A DNA stretch of 64,000 nt from NCBI GenBank assembly GCA_045601045.1, contig JAZRZA010000027.1, forward strand, positions 1 through 64,000, read 5' to 3'. This stretch comes from UBA1181 sp045601045. GTDB lineage: Bacteria > Bacteroidota > Bacteroidia > Bacteroidales > Paludibacteraceae. The notes under the pieces were generated by a model that was given only the letters and a program-made list of their open reading frames with translations, ran no database searches and was not told the DNA's origin. The position numbers and the translations under genes were made by a program. Positions 44,201-51,211 of this stretch are shown in pieces. The first letter of the stretch is position 1. Every line of letters starts with the position of its first letter.

Positions 44201-45753
44201 GATTGAATTCCACAAATGTAACGGTAGTCGTGAAGGATACAGCGGGTAAGAGTGTGCCAGTAAAGGTCTCTGTGGTGGATGCCAATACCGTCACAGTTAC
44301 TAGCAAGACCGATTTAGACAGACTCTCCATGACTGTTACCAGCAAACCGGAGAATGGATTGAATAAGTTCGCGGAATACTCCGCAAGGTTCTTGATGATG
44401 ATCCGCAACATCAGCTTCAACTATCGTCACAGCGATGTTTTGGAGGTGAATGGCTATAAGCCTACCAGTGGATTCCTTGGACAAGACAGCCACAACCCAG
44501 GTTATGACTTTACATTCGGCTTCTTCAATGCGGATAATTTCATCCACCGCGCATACGCGGAAGATTCATTGTTGCTAACCAATGAGGGCATCACATCGCC
44601 AATCGTACGTTCCGTCACACAGAACTTAACTGCTAAGGCGCTGATCGAACCAATTCCAAACTTAAAGATTGATTTGAACGCCTCTTGGATGAAGAACAAC
44701 AGAGACGACATCTACTACATGTACGGTTATACGGACGACTGGAACATGAAGGAGTTCGCGGGAACCTTCTCTCGCACCTGCCTTCCTATCCGTACCTCAT
44801 TCGTCAAGAACGGAACCAATTCCGAATTGTTCGAGAACTTTTTGAACTACAGAAAAACCGTTCAAAGCAGAATTTATAGTGAAGTCGGCACCATGAACAG
44901 CAATGGTAACGCCAACTTCGTGAACCCAAGCGGTGCCGATGTATTGGTGCCTGCCTTCTATGCGGCTTACATGAAGAAGGACGCCAGAAAGGTAGATTTG
45001 AACTATATTCCATCAGGCTCTTTCAAGAGTATGATAAGTTCGTTGATTCCAAACTGGAAGGTGACTTGCGACGCTTTGATGCGCATCGGAAATATCAGAA
45101 AGAACTTTAAGTCTTTCAACATCAACCACGCCTACAAGAGCACATATAGCGTCGGTCCATACAGATCCTTGTTGGAATGGAACGACAATCTCTACGGCAG
45201 TAGCCAATATGGAACTTGCGGAGAATACAAAGACTTCAACAACGTGACTTCCAAGTATGATGTATCAAACGTCAGCATCACGGAACAATTCTCACCACTC
45301 ATCGGTGTGGATGCTAGTTTGAAAAATAGTTTGACAATGAAGGCGGAGGTAAAACGTTCCCGCAACGTCCAATTGGACATCCCAGGCAACCAAATCTTGG
45401 AGTCATCCAGCATGGAATTTGTAGTGGGTGCAGGTTACCGTTTTGATGACATCGGCATGATCATCAACGTCGGCAAGCAACAAAAGAAGATCAAGAACGA
45501 CTTGAACCTCCGAGGAGACCTCTCCTTCAAGAACACGGATGCCTTCATCCGTATCATTGACGAGGCCTATTCTCAATTGAGCAGCGGTCTCCGATCCATG
45601 TCCTTGAAGTTATCCGCGGACTACGTGTTAAGCGAGCGGTTGAACGTCAAGCTCTACTACGACTGCAAGTCCAGCACGCCAAAGGTGTCTGAAGGATTCC
45701 CTATCATCACCTCTGACTTCGGAATCGCATTTAAGATTAATCTAACACGATAA
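38203..45753 (+). CDS. sprA: T9SS outer-membrane translocon SprA/Sov
   Basis: About 2516 residues. The family forms the giant outer-membrane barrel through which T9SS cargo crosses. The start is TTG 38203: no ATG or GTG occurs before the signal peptide, and AGGAGA (38188-38193) lies nine bases upstream; a TTG at 38167 overlapping the ruvA stop has no such site. The signal peptide (KNILLFFGLLFGIIAYSAYA) is followed by an acidic Pro/Ser-rich region. The first barrel half carries the family-typical DDIVQRVEAGNVRLPLSSQL, and AGTSYIDDFEGTESSI is another SprA hallmark. The end in an alternating strand (FGIAFKINLTR) suits an outer-membrane barrel. It is in an operon with ruvA and is followed by a small membrane protein. 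Confidence 0.95.
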   Translation: MENRLKNILLFFGLLFGIIAYSAYAQNTSEGEDSRPAPADRKPSVSSSEDDGTPLHYPIKSHENVTYEDFQKKSPIDLKDPDNMTTDVEYDPNSGFYIYRTKVGDMEISTPFVLSEDEYRKHALQESMNNYWAEKAKTNTDGGNKFTASEIQIGIGKKGDQIFGPGGVQLKTQGSVDLDFGFSISKRDNPAISERNRRNTSFDFDSKIQLSANGSVGDKINFSLNYNTEATFNADQKLINLNYKGDEDDIVQRVEAGNVRLPLSSQLISGSNDLFGFRTDLQFGKLKVAAIVSQQESERKTISTQGAQTTDFELRATEYEENRHFFLSTYFYDHYDEWAKNAPNPQSGIVINKVEIWTTNTTASSHNATMRNIIAIRDLAESYDEKGKSLAWPNNTIGNVYSNIDTSKVLRDIPTASTEMTKVDIGEGNMVPSIDYEILNNAKLLKESEYTLNSELGYISLKSSVSSDNIIAVAYEYTQGGKVYRVGELTTSTTDTASTSTKNLFVKLIKGSLPSPRNKKLWNLSMKNVYSLGAYNIQEDNFKVEIKYYVQGDSSSQYLNYIPELSNKNLLRVLNMDRLNKRLNAMPDGYFDFIRGYTVDPTTGRIIFLSTRPFDKGIKDGYGAIAGVDKYTFPELYDSTLTRAKEYTEKNKYVIRGEYSSSSGSEIRLGATNVARGSVRVTAGGRTLVEGTGYTVDYNLGIVKILDEIALSSNSPINVSLESESFFNTQRKSLIGTNMEYAFSDKFALGGTILHLSEKPLTQKVGLGNEPISNTIWGMNASFKSDWQWLTKIIDKIPLIDAKAPSSVAFSGEFAQLIPGHNKAVDLENAGTSYIDDFEGTESSINIKNPTAWTLASTPKVTSGELMNKRFIRDHDGFWSNQLKSHDATNIGYGLNRSHLAWYYIDQIFTTNSNNIPDHIKKDKDQLSSHFVRQIEEREIYPDKSQRMGESTTLQTLHLHYYPKERGPYNLDVDGMGEDGYLSKPEDRWAGIMRKLDNTNFENSNVEYLEFWLMDPYADSTSADFNTSSGKLVFNLGNVSEDILKDGRKSFENGLPTNNNNAAVDTTVWGLVPRLTALTGSFDNANLAQQDLGLNGLSSEDEARFSLSYAKYQREITNKVSGETKQRWDASTFSPLNDPAGDDYHYFRGKDFDEIQASIFDRYKYYNGLEGNSTASADKFTSSATTSPDVEDINGDNTLNESEQYYEYIVDIDRDIFRDQSKWEENYITNMVKTDDIKTKNGEVKSIRWYQFRIPIKSNKKRPEGGISDFRSIRYIRMYLTGFEEEEHLRFGELKLVRTDWRIYEKNDKLVDDKVYAKLQGTGKIDISSVCTENDKRKSPIGYCMPPGIDPTYDPSQTQLTAENEQAMVLRIDSLESNDARAVYKNMKLDARQYKRFKMFVHAEELSIYDKIPNNRLYIFVRFGSDYTENYYEYKIPLRITDPNEVVGKENKEAVWPAENSFDFEFAKLTDLKLERDRRKAAGAIRYNEAYTKMDGHNTMSVLGSPSFGDITSMMIGIVNEDNQPHSAEIWVNEMRMSGFEEEGGWAAVANLGIVFSDLGSFTIGGQVETVGFGGLEDNVMDRNQDNFYEYNISASVQLGKLFPDKGKVNMPFTYTRTHQRTSPKYDPLNTDVELSKSLDNYESDAIKDSIKQMSQTNKIYKSYALNNVRVGITSKKPMPYDPANFSFSLGYNKSEETNPEVEYERIQNYKGTFNYVYSINPKPVEPFKKAKSKALKSQHMKLIRDFNFYYVPRNISFGTSMMRYYEESQMRNFSEPVMKDTTFQYMSYDKNWQWDRTSDIKWDLTRNLKFSFTTATNSEIAEIIRTDESEDNRLINIPINKQYLEDIGYLDWYDKWKDTVWSSIKHFGEPVSYEQKFNISYNIPVNKLPHLDWITSNAQYTAFYQWDKGTILSLGEVPITGNIIENQRNWNGDVRFNFETFYNKFPRLKEINRKYSKTPTTPKKDQDKKATEKKDEKPKTFERKNLKLKAGSKTRISHRLNSTNVTVVVKDTAGKSVPVKVSVVDANTVTVTSKTDLDRLSMTVTSKPENGLNKFAEYSARFLMMIRNISFNYRHSDVLEVNGYKPTSGFLGQDSHNPGYDFTFGFFNADNFIHRAYAEDSLLLTNEGITSPIVRSVTQNLTAKALIEPIPNLKIDLNASWMKNNRDDIYYMYGYTDDWNMKEFAGTFSRTCLPIRTSFVKNGTNSELFENFLNYRKTVQSRIYSEVGTMNSNGNANFVNPSGADVLVPAFYAAYMKKDARKVDLNYIPSGSFKSMISSLIPNWKVTCDALMRIGNIRKNFKSFNINHAYKSTYSVGPYRSLLEWNDNLYGSSQYGTCGEYKDFNNVTSKYDVSNVSITEQFSPLIGVDASLKNSLTMKAEVKRSRNVQLDIPGNQILESSSMEFVVGAGYRFDDIGMIINVGKQQKKIKNDLNLRGDLSFKNTDAFIRIIDEAYSQLSSGLRSMSLKLSADYVLSERLNVKLYYDCKSSTPKVSEGFPIITSDFGIAFKINLTR

Positions 45754-45757
45754 AATA

Positions 45758-46144
45758 ATGGCACTTTTACCCTCAAAGGAGCTTCAAGACATTCGTAGAT
45801 TCGCATGGATATTGTTCTGGATGAACATAGCAACCTTTGCTATCAACATCTCGCCATTTCTATTTGGAAGCTTCAATATTGGAATGGGGTTCGGGTGTTC
45901 ACAGCTCCTTATCTCTTTGATTCCGTTATGTCTCTCCCTGTGGTCGCTATACCAAATAAAGAAAATAGGCGGAGAACTTCTCATAAAGAATGAAATGGAA
46001 GAGGAAGTGGATACTACAATGTTCTTTACATCGATTAAGAACTACCTATTGGTAAATATTTTCAGCATCGCATTTTCACTAATTGCAAGACAGTTAGTCA
46101 GCTTACTATTTTTAGGAGCAAACTTCTTCTCCGAAGTAAGATAA
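45758..46144 (+). CDS. Small hypothetical membrane protein
   Basis: A 128-residue protein with about four membrane segments (17-37, 45-65, 92-112 and a short last one) and a charged cytoplasmic loop (KNEMEEEVDTT). No family recognised. It begins four bases after the sprA stop, so it is co-translated with the translocon and might help its assembly; that is inference from position only. Confidence 0.7.
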   Translation: MALLPSKELQDIRRFAWILFWMNIATFAINISPFLFGSFNIGMGFGCSQLLISLIPLCLSLWSLYQIKKIGGELLIKNEMEEEVDTTMFFTSIKNYLLVNIFSIAFSLIARQLVSLLFLGANFFSEVR

Positions 46145-46155
46145 AGCAAAACAAT

Positions 46156-46192
46156 AAAGGCTGTCATCCACATCGGTTGGCAGCCTTTCCTT
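46156..46192. terminator. Terminator after the ruvA-sprA operon
   Basis: AAAGGCTGTCA (46156-46166) pairs with TGGCAGCCTTT (46178-46188) with one wobble. The following T-tract is short. It separates two convergent genes. Confidence 0.65.
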
Positions 46193-46264
46193 TCGGTGCA
46201 AAGAACTGAGAACAAAGGGATGGCACCTATTCTCAAAACAAACGAACTATGCAGCGTTGCCTAT

Positions 46265-46780
46265 TTATTCCTTGTACCAACTTGCGTACATTCGATAGTT
46301 ATTTGAGATCTTATTGATCATCTCCTTGGTCTGTTCTGGGGAGACATCCTTCAACTTCTTGGCAGGCACTCCCGCATATAGACTGCCCGGCTCCACCACC
46401 GTATTGGGGGTGATCAAAGCATTTGCGGCGATAATGGAGTTCTCTCCGATCACCGCGCCATCCAAGATGGTGGAACCCATTCCCACCAAGACATTGTCGC
46501 AAACCTTCGCGCCATGGATCGTCGCATTGTGTCCCACGGAGACATTATCACCAATCTCAATGGTGGACTTTTGGTACAAAGTGTGGAGCACGCTGCCATC
46601 CTGAATATTCACATTCTTTCCGATACGGATGGAGTTGACATCACCTCGCAACACAGTATTGAACCAAATGCTGCTACCCTCGCCTATCTCCACATCACCG
46701 ATCACGGTGGCGTTATCCGCCAAGAAAACATCCTCGGCGATCTTTGGGGTAAACCCTCTCACTGATTTAATTAAAGCCAT
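46265..46780 (-). CDS. Gamma-class carbonic anhydrase-like hexapeptide protein
   Basis: A 171-residue left-handed beta-helix protein from ATG 46780 (MALIKSVRGFTPKI); an upstream start eleven codons earlier is less likely. It has hexapeptide repeats such as VIGDVEIGEGSSIW and three His in the places of the zinc ligands of Cam-type enzymes (SVLHTL and VGHNATIHGA). It may hydrate CO2 as a trimer, but many YrdA/PaaY-like members lack proven activity. Monocistronic. Confidence 0.85.
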   Translation of the reverse strand: MALIKSVRGFTPKIAEDVFLADNATVIGDVEIGEGSSIWFNTVLRGDVNSIRIGKNVNIQDGSVLHTLYQKSTIEIGDNVSVGHNATIHGAKVCDNVLVGMGSTILDGAVIGENSIIAANALITPNTVVEPGSLYAGVPAKKLKDVSPEQTKEMINKISNNYRMYASWYKE

Positions 46781-46801
46781 ATAACCTGTTTTAAATAAAA
46801 T

Positions 46802-46823
46802 GGGCACCCACAAGGGGTGCCCC
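46802..46823. repeat. GC-rich palindrome, REP-like or terminator
   Basis: GGGCACCC (46802-46809) and GGGTGCCC (46815-46822) around a 5-base loop, then CTACGTC. It lies after the stop of the minus-strand thioredoxin gene, with a T-rich tail on that strand, so it may terminate it. Its form resembles dispersed palindromes found between genes in many bacteria; copy number cannot be tested here. Confidence 0.55.
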
Positions 46824-46844
46824 TACGTCATTTATTTCCTTTGA

Positions 46845-48242
46845 TTATTTCTTTGATTCCTTACGCTTCACAAGTTCCTCGTTCAAGATCATATCAAGTG
46901 TCTTCATATCGATCTTCTTCGCGATGATTTTGCGATCCTTGTTCAAAAGATAAACGCCTGGGGTTGCGGAAGTGTCATAGAACTCCCAGAAGTAGGATTC
47001 ACGGTATGGATCCCAAACATTCACCCAATCCTGCATATGGTTCTTATTGACGAATTCCATCCATTCGTTTCGGTCGGTCTGCGTATAGCAAGCGAAGACC
47101 TCAAATCCCTTATCCTTCCACTTCACATAGACAGAGTCATGAAGCACAGGAGTCGTCTTCTTACAATGGCCGCAAGTTGGCTCGAAGAAATAAACTAAAA
47201 CGCACTCCGCTTTGATATCAGACAACTTTACGACACGGCTGGTTGAATCACGCATAGCGAGCATATATCCATCATCTCCGACCAAATTGTAACGAATCTT
47301 CTTAGCCTCTTTGCGAAGCGACTCCACCCAAGCGGAATCCGCCCACTTGGCTTGTCCAGTGAAATAATACTTATCAGCCAACTTCAACCACAATTTATCC
47401 ATACCCATCATCTTGCTGGAGATACCATAATTGATCATCTTACTGGTCATCACTTGGAAGGTCAAGGTATCACCCTTGCTACGCTCAATCAAATCGATAG
47501 CGGCAGCGGCCAGTGTATCGGGATCCTGTAACACATGACGAGAGATGAATCCATCTACCATAGAAGGGAAGAATGGTGTGCGCAAGAAGCGAGGATCGCT
47601 CAAATTGATGTTGTCGAAATAGTGCTTCTTGAAATATTGGTAACGGACACGAGAACGGATAGAATCGGGCACCTCATCGAATTCAGGCGTTTCCACCGGA
47701 ATAGTACCCTTCACATAGGCTCCTAAGAAATTATTCTTGTTGCGCGCCACCAAATCATTCTGATAACCCATCACCTTTTCTGTCATCTTATCAAATGTGT
47801 TATAGAAAGTGGTGGAATCGATCTTCTTGTCCTTGTACTTTTGCTGCAACTCGATACGTTCGGTATTCATACCAATCAAGAACTTGCGCAAATCCTGGAA
47901 TCCGGCACTCTCTGAAGCACCCGTCACCATCGCCTCATCCAACTTGGTGGTATCCACAACCACCTTGATGTTCTGATCAGCTCCAACAAGCATGTCAAAA
48001 TACTTGTCTGCGGTAAAATAGATGATGTAGATACCCTGATCCAAATCCTTCTTCTTGGAAAAGACGCCATTACCCTTGGCATCCAACATCACGGTATCGC
48101 AAGAATAAGTCTTGCCATTCATATGATAAGCCAGAAAGGCTTTATCATTCTTCATATTCTTCACATTCAACTGAATCCTATATCCCGCATTGGCAAGGAT
48201 GGACAGCGAAAAGGCCATCGTCAACAAAAACAATCTTTTCAT
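46845..48242 (-). CDS. Exported TlpA-like thiol-disulfide oxidoreductase
   Basis: A 465-residue protein from ATG 48242 (MKRLFLLTMAFSL), with a signal peptide cleaved near ANA-G. The N-terminal beta-rich domain resembles DUF4369, the middle helical part resembles DUF5106, and the C-terminal thioredoxin domain (about residues 320-455) has the redox motif CGHC in FFEPTCGHCKK and the cis-Pro in SATPGVYLL. Such proteins reduce or oxidise cysteines outside the inner membrane in Bacteroidota. The specific partner is unknown. Confidence 0.85.
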   Translation of the reverse strand: MKRLFLLTMAFSLSILANAGYRIQLNVKNMKNDKAFLAYHMNGKTYSCDTVMLDAKGNGVFSKKKDLDQGIYIIYFTADKYFDMLVGADQNIKVVVDTTKLDEAMVTGASESAGFQDLRKFLIGMNTERIELQQKYKDKKIDSTTFYNTFDKMTEKVMGYQNDLVARNKNNFLGAYVKGTIPVETPEFDEVPDSIRSRVRYQYFKKHYFDNINLSDPRFLRTPFFPSMVDGFISRHVLQDPDTLAAAAIDLIERSKGDTLTFQVMTSKMINYGISSKMMGMDKLWLKLADKYYFTGQAKWADSAWVESLRKEAKKIRYNLVGDDGYMLAMRDSTSRVVKLSDIKAECVLVYFFEPTCGHCKKTTPVLHDSVYVKWKDKGFEVFACYTQTDRNEWMEFVNKNHMQDWVNVWDPYRESYFWEFYDTSATPGVYLLNKDRKIIAKKIDMKTLDMILNEELVKRKESKK

Positions 48243-48299
48243 GATCCTATGTCGTATTATATTTTGCATAAATAATGTGCTAATTTAACTATTTTATCA

Positions 48300-50069
48300 T
48301 CATCTCATCATAGGAGATGTCATTTTAGCGAGCCATTTTAATGTTTTTTCACTTATAATCAAGGGGGAAAGTATGGTTTTCACCCGCTCGTGGTATCTAT
48401 TTAGCCAAAGCAACTCCTCATCGGTAAGCATATCCACCTTGATCAAATTACGATCATACGGGAAGAGCGTCAAAGTCTCAAACCCATAGAAGGCGCCATA
48501 TTCGCTCTCCAAGCGTCGCTCAACAGCCACCATATTCTCAATACGTATGCCATATCGTCCCTCTCGGTAAACGCCAGGTTCATCTGAGAGCACCATACCA
48601 GGCCGCAAGGCCACTCCGTTGCCCACTTTCCGGATATTTTGCGGTCCCTCATGCACACAGAGGAAATGGCCTACACCATGGCCCGTTCCGTGTCCGAAGT
48701 CAGCGCCGACACGCCACAAGAATTGTTTGGCCAGAGCATCCAGTTGGGAGCCTTGTGTCCCATCAGGGAATTGGGCCATCGCAATCGCGATATGACCTTT
48801 CAACACAGAGGTATAATCAACCTGTTGATCCTCCGTAGGCACACCGAAACAGAATGTTCGGGTGATATCCGTCGTACCATGGAGATAGTTTCCTCCCGAA
48901 TCCACCAAAAGCAAAGAACTCTTTCCAATGGAGCGATTGGAGGCCTCGGTCGCGCTATAATGCACGATCGCGCCATGGTCGCCGTACCCCGCTATAGTGG
49001 AGAAACTTTCGCATTTGAAGTCTTCCTGCTGGGCACGACACCGCAACAATATGCCAGCCACCGCCAACTCCGTCACCGTGTCGTCGGAGGCGACTCGCTC
49101 ATATATTTCGGAAAAAGCGTTCGCCAAAGCCACGCCGTCCTTCACCATCGCGTTGCGGAATCCCGCCAATTCCACCTCATTCTTGCAAGCCTTCAACAAA
49201 GCGACAGGCGAATTTTCCCACACCACAACGCAAGAGAGGGCCGAACAAAGTCCATGGTTACACTTCGAAGGATCCACCGAAAGGGCAAAGGATTGAGGCA
49301 AAGACTTCAAATGGTCGGTAATGGCCTCGTAAGGATAGACCTCAACGCCCTCCCGCGATAAAAGAAGAGTCAATTCGGGGGCTACCGATCGCTCGTCGAC
49401 GAAGAGTCGCGTAACATCCTTTTGAACCAACGCATAAGCCATAAAAACTGGATTATAGGGGGTATCGGAAGCACGCAAATTCAAAGTCCAGGCCACCTCA
49501 TCCAAAGCGCAGATCAATAGTCCATCCGCCTTGGTATTTCGGAAGATCGACTCACGCTTTTGGGCATGGGACATACCCGTGATAGATTTCGGCAGACGGT
49601 ACAAAGGTGTGCGAAGAGGGGTTATCCCCTCATCCCACAAAGGTTTAACATCCGTTTTAAGGGAAATCTGTCGTGCAGACAAAGCCTGTTCCAAAGATCG
49701 GACCGCCGTCACGGAAAAACAGGATCCATCGATACCGACAGTTTGGTTGGCGGTTAATTGCGACGTAATCCAATCAATGTAGGAAGGCGTTTCAGGCAAA
49801 CCATCCTTGTAGAGGTCAATGCCACTTCCCTTCAATTCATCGTCAGCCTGCAAATAGTAACGGGAATCGGTCCATAGGCCAGCACGCTCAGATAAAACCA
49901 CCAATGTGCCAGCGGATCCGGTAAAACCCGATATATGTTTTCTTAATTTATACTCCTCGGGGGGATATTCACTCAAATGCGGGTCCTCGGATGGAACGAT
50001 GTAGCCATCCAACCCTTGTTCCGCCATACGGGAGCGCACAGCAGACAGTCTATTCTTTGCAGCGTTCAT
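48300..50069 (-). CDS. pepP: Xaa-Pro aminopeptidase (M24B)
   Basis: A 589-residue cytoplasmic peptidase that removes an N-terminal residue next to proline. Two creatinase-like N-terminal domains precede the pita-bread catalytic domain (from about residue 300). Metal ligands are visible in LLLVDSGGNYLHGTTDITR (two Asp), GHGTGHGVGHFL (His), LSDEPGVYREG (Glu) and GIRIENM (Glu). The C-terminal tail matches the longer animal-type aminopeptidase P (M24_C). It is followed by the thioredoxin gene and lies 7 bases after rluA, so the three may form an operon. Confidence 0.93.
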   Translation of the reverse strand: MNAAKNRLSAVRSRMAEQGLDGYIVPSEDPHLSEYPPEEYKLRKHISGFTGSAGTLVVLSERAGLWTDSRYYLQADDELKGSGIDLYKDGLPETPSYIDWITSQLTANQTVGIDGSCFSVTAVRSLEQALSARQISLKTDVKPLWDEGITPLRTPLYRLPKSITGMSHAQKRESIFRNTKADGLLICALDEVAWTLNLRASDTPYNPVFMAYALVQKDVTRLFVDERSVAPELTLLLSREGVEVYPYEAITDHLKSLPQSFALSVDPSKCNHGLCSALSCVVVWENSPVALLKACKNEVELAGFRNAMVKDGVALANAFSEIYERVASDDTVTELAVAGILLRCRAQQEDFKCESFSTIAGYGDHGAIVHYSATEASNRSIGKSSLLLVDSGGNYLHGTTDITRTFCFGVPTEDQQVDYTSVLKGHIAIAMAQFPDGTQGSQLDALAKQFLWRVGADFGHGTGHGVGHFLCVHEGPQNIRKVGNGVALRPGMVLSDEPGVYREGRYGIRIENMVAVERRLESEYGAFYGFETLTLFPYDRNLIKVDMLTDEELLWLNRYHERVKTILSPLIISEKTLKWLAKMTSPMMR

Positions 50070-50076
50070 ACTTACG

Positions 50077-50988
50077 CTATTTATTGACGAAACGGCTCAT
50101 TTTTTCAGGCAATTCCGCTTTGAAAGTCATCACCTTAGTTGTCATTGGATGACGAAGCGTAATCGACTCCGCATGCAAACCGACACGACCGATCGGAGAG
50201 GTAGATCCACCATATTTCTTATCACCGACAATCGGGTGTCCGATGCTCTGCATGTGCACACGGATTTGATTCTTTCTGCCCGTCACCAAGGTCACCCTCA
50301 AAAGGGTGTGTTCCTTCATGCGTTTCTCCACCTCGTAACGAGTGATGGACTCTTGCCCACCATTATCAAAATCAGAGGAATAGACCTTCTTTGATTTAGG
50401 GTCCTCATTCAACCAAGTATGGATCTCATCACGATCCTTCTCCACTACACCCTCTACAATGGCGTAATATATTTTGCTATGCACATCACGCTGCCAGTTA
50501 CGTTGCATCAGGAATTGGACATCCCGGTTCTTCGCGAAGATCAAAACACCAGAGGTCTCGCGGTCCAAGCGATGCACCACATAGAGTCGATTGCTCTTTT
50601 TTTGCTTTTTCAAATGATTCATCACCACACGGAAGGCTGTATACTCCTCCTGTTTATCTGTCGCGACGGACAGAACACCAGCCGCCTTATCAACCACAAT
50701 TATATGCTCATCCTCATACAAGACAGTGACCTTGCTGCTCTTCAAACCGCTACCCGACTTGGAGAAATCCACCCTCACTTGATCACCTAGTTGAAGTTTG
50801 TAATCAAATTGCGTATTTACCTGGTCATTCACAAAGACCTGTCCACGGGCAAGAACGCCTTTCACCGCAGTTTTACTCATACTGCCGATTTTCGCCATCA
50901 CGAAATCAAAAAGAGGAGCTTCCTCTTTGACGCGAAAGTTCACACTCTTACTATTTCCCTGTTTGAAAGATGATTCCTTTGTCAACAT
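50077..50988 (-). CDS. RluA-family pseudouridine synthase
   Basis: A 303-residue rRNA or tRNA uridine isomerase from ATG 50988 (MLTKESSF); an open frame 14 codons further up is unlikely to be used. It has an S4 RNA-binding domain (about 30-85) and a catalytic domain with Asp in VHRLDRETSGVL, then RKNQIRVHM and IVGDKKYG. The target base (RluC/RluD-like) cannot be fixed. Seven bases separate it from pepP. Confidence 0.92.
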   Translation of the reverse strand: MLTKESSFKQGNSKSVNFRVKEEAPLFDFVMAKIGSMSKTAVKGVLARGQVFVNDQVNTQFDYKLQLGDQVRVDFSKSGSGLKSSKVTVLYEDEHIIVVDKAAGVLSVATDKQEEYTAFRVVMNHLKKQKKSNRLYVVHRLDRETSGVLIFAKNRDVQFLMQRNWQRDVHSKIYYAIVEGVVEKDRDEIHTWLNEDPKSKKVYSSDFDNGGQESITRYEVEKRMKEHTLLRVTLVTGRKNQIRVHMQSIGHPIVGDKKYGGSTSPIGRVGLHAESITLRHPMTTKVMTFKAELPEKMSRFVNK

Positions 50989-51040
50989 AATCTCTACATT
51001 TTTTGACACGACGAAATTACGACCTGTCACTTTTAAGGCA

Positions 51041-51048
51041 CAAAATTA
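51041..51048 (-). promoter_or_regulatory. -7 element of the rluA-pepP transcript
   Basis: TAATTTTG on the minus strand (51048-51041), matching TAnnTTTG, about 53 bases before the rluA ATG. Confidence 0.55.
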
Positions 51049-51211
51049 ACGAAAAAGCACAATATACCATCAAATAATTGCATCATTTGGATAACGAGAG
51101 AAATAGCACACAAAAAAATCCATTTTTTCAATCGATATTTCCGAGAAAAATGCTTAAATTTATCCGATTTTTCATTAGCGAATATTGTTTGACAAGAAAA
51201 TTTGATGTGGC

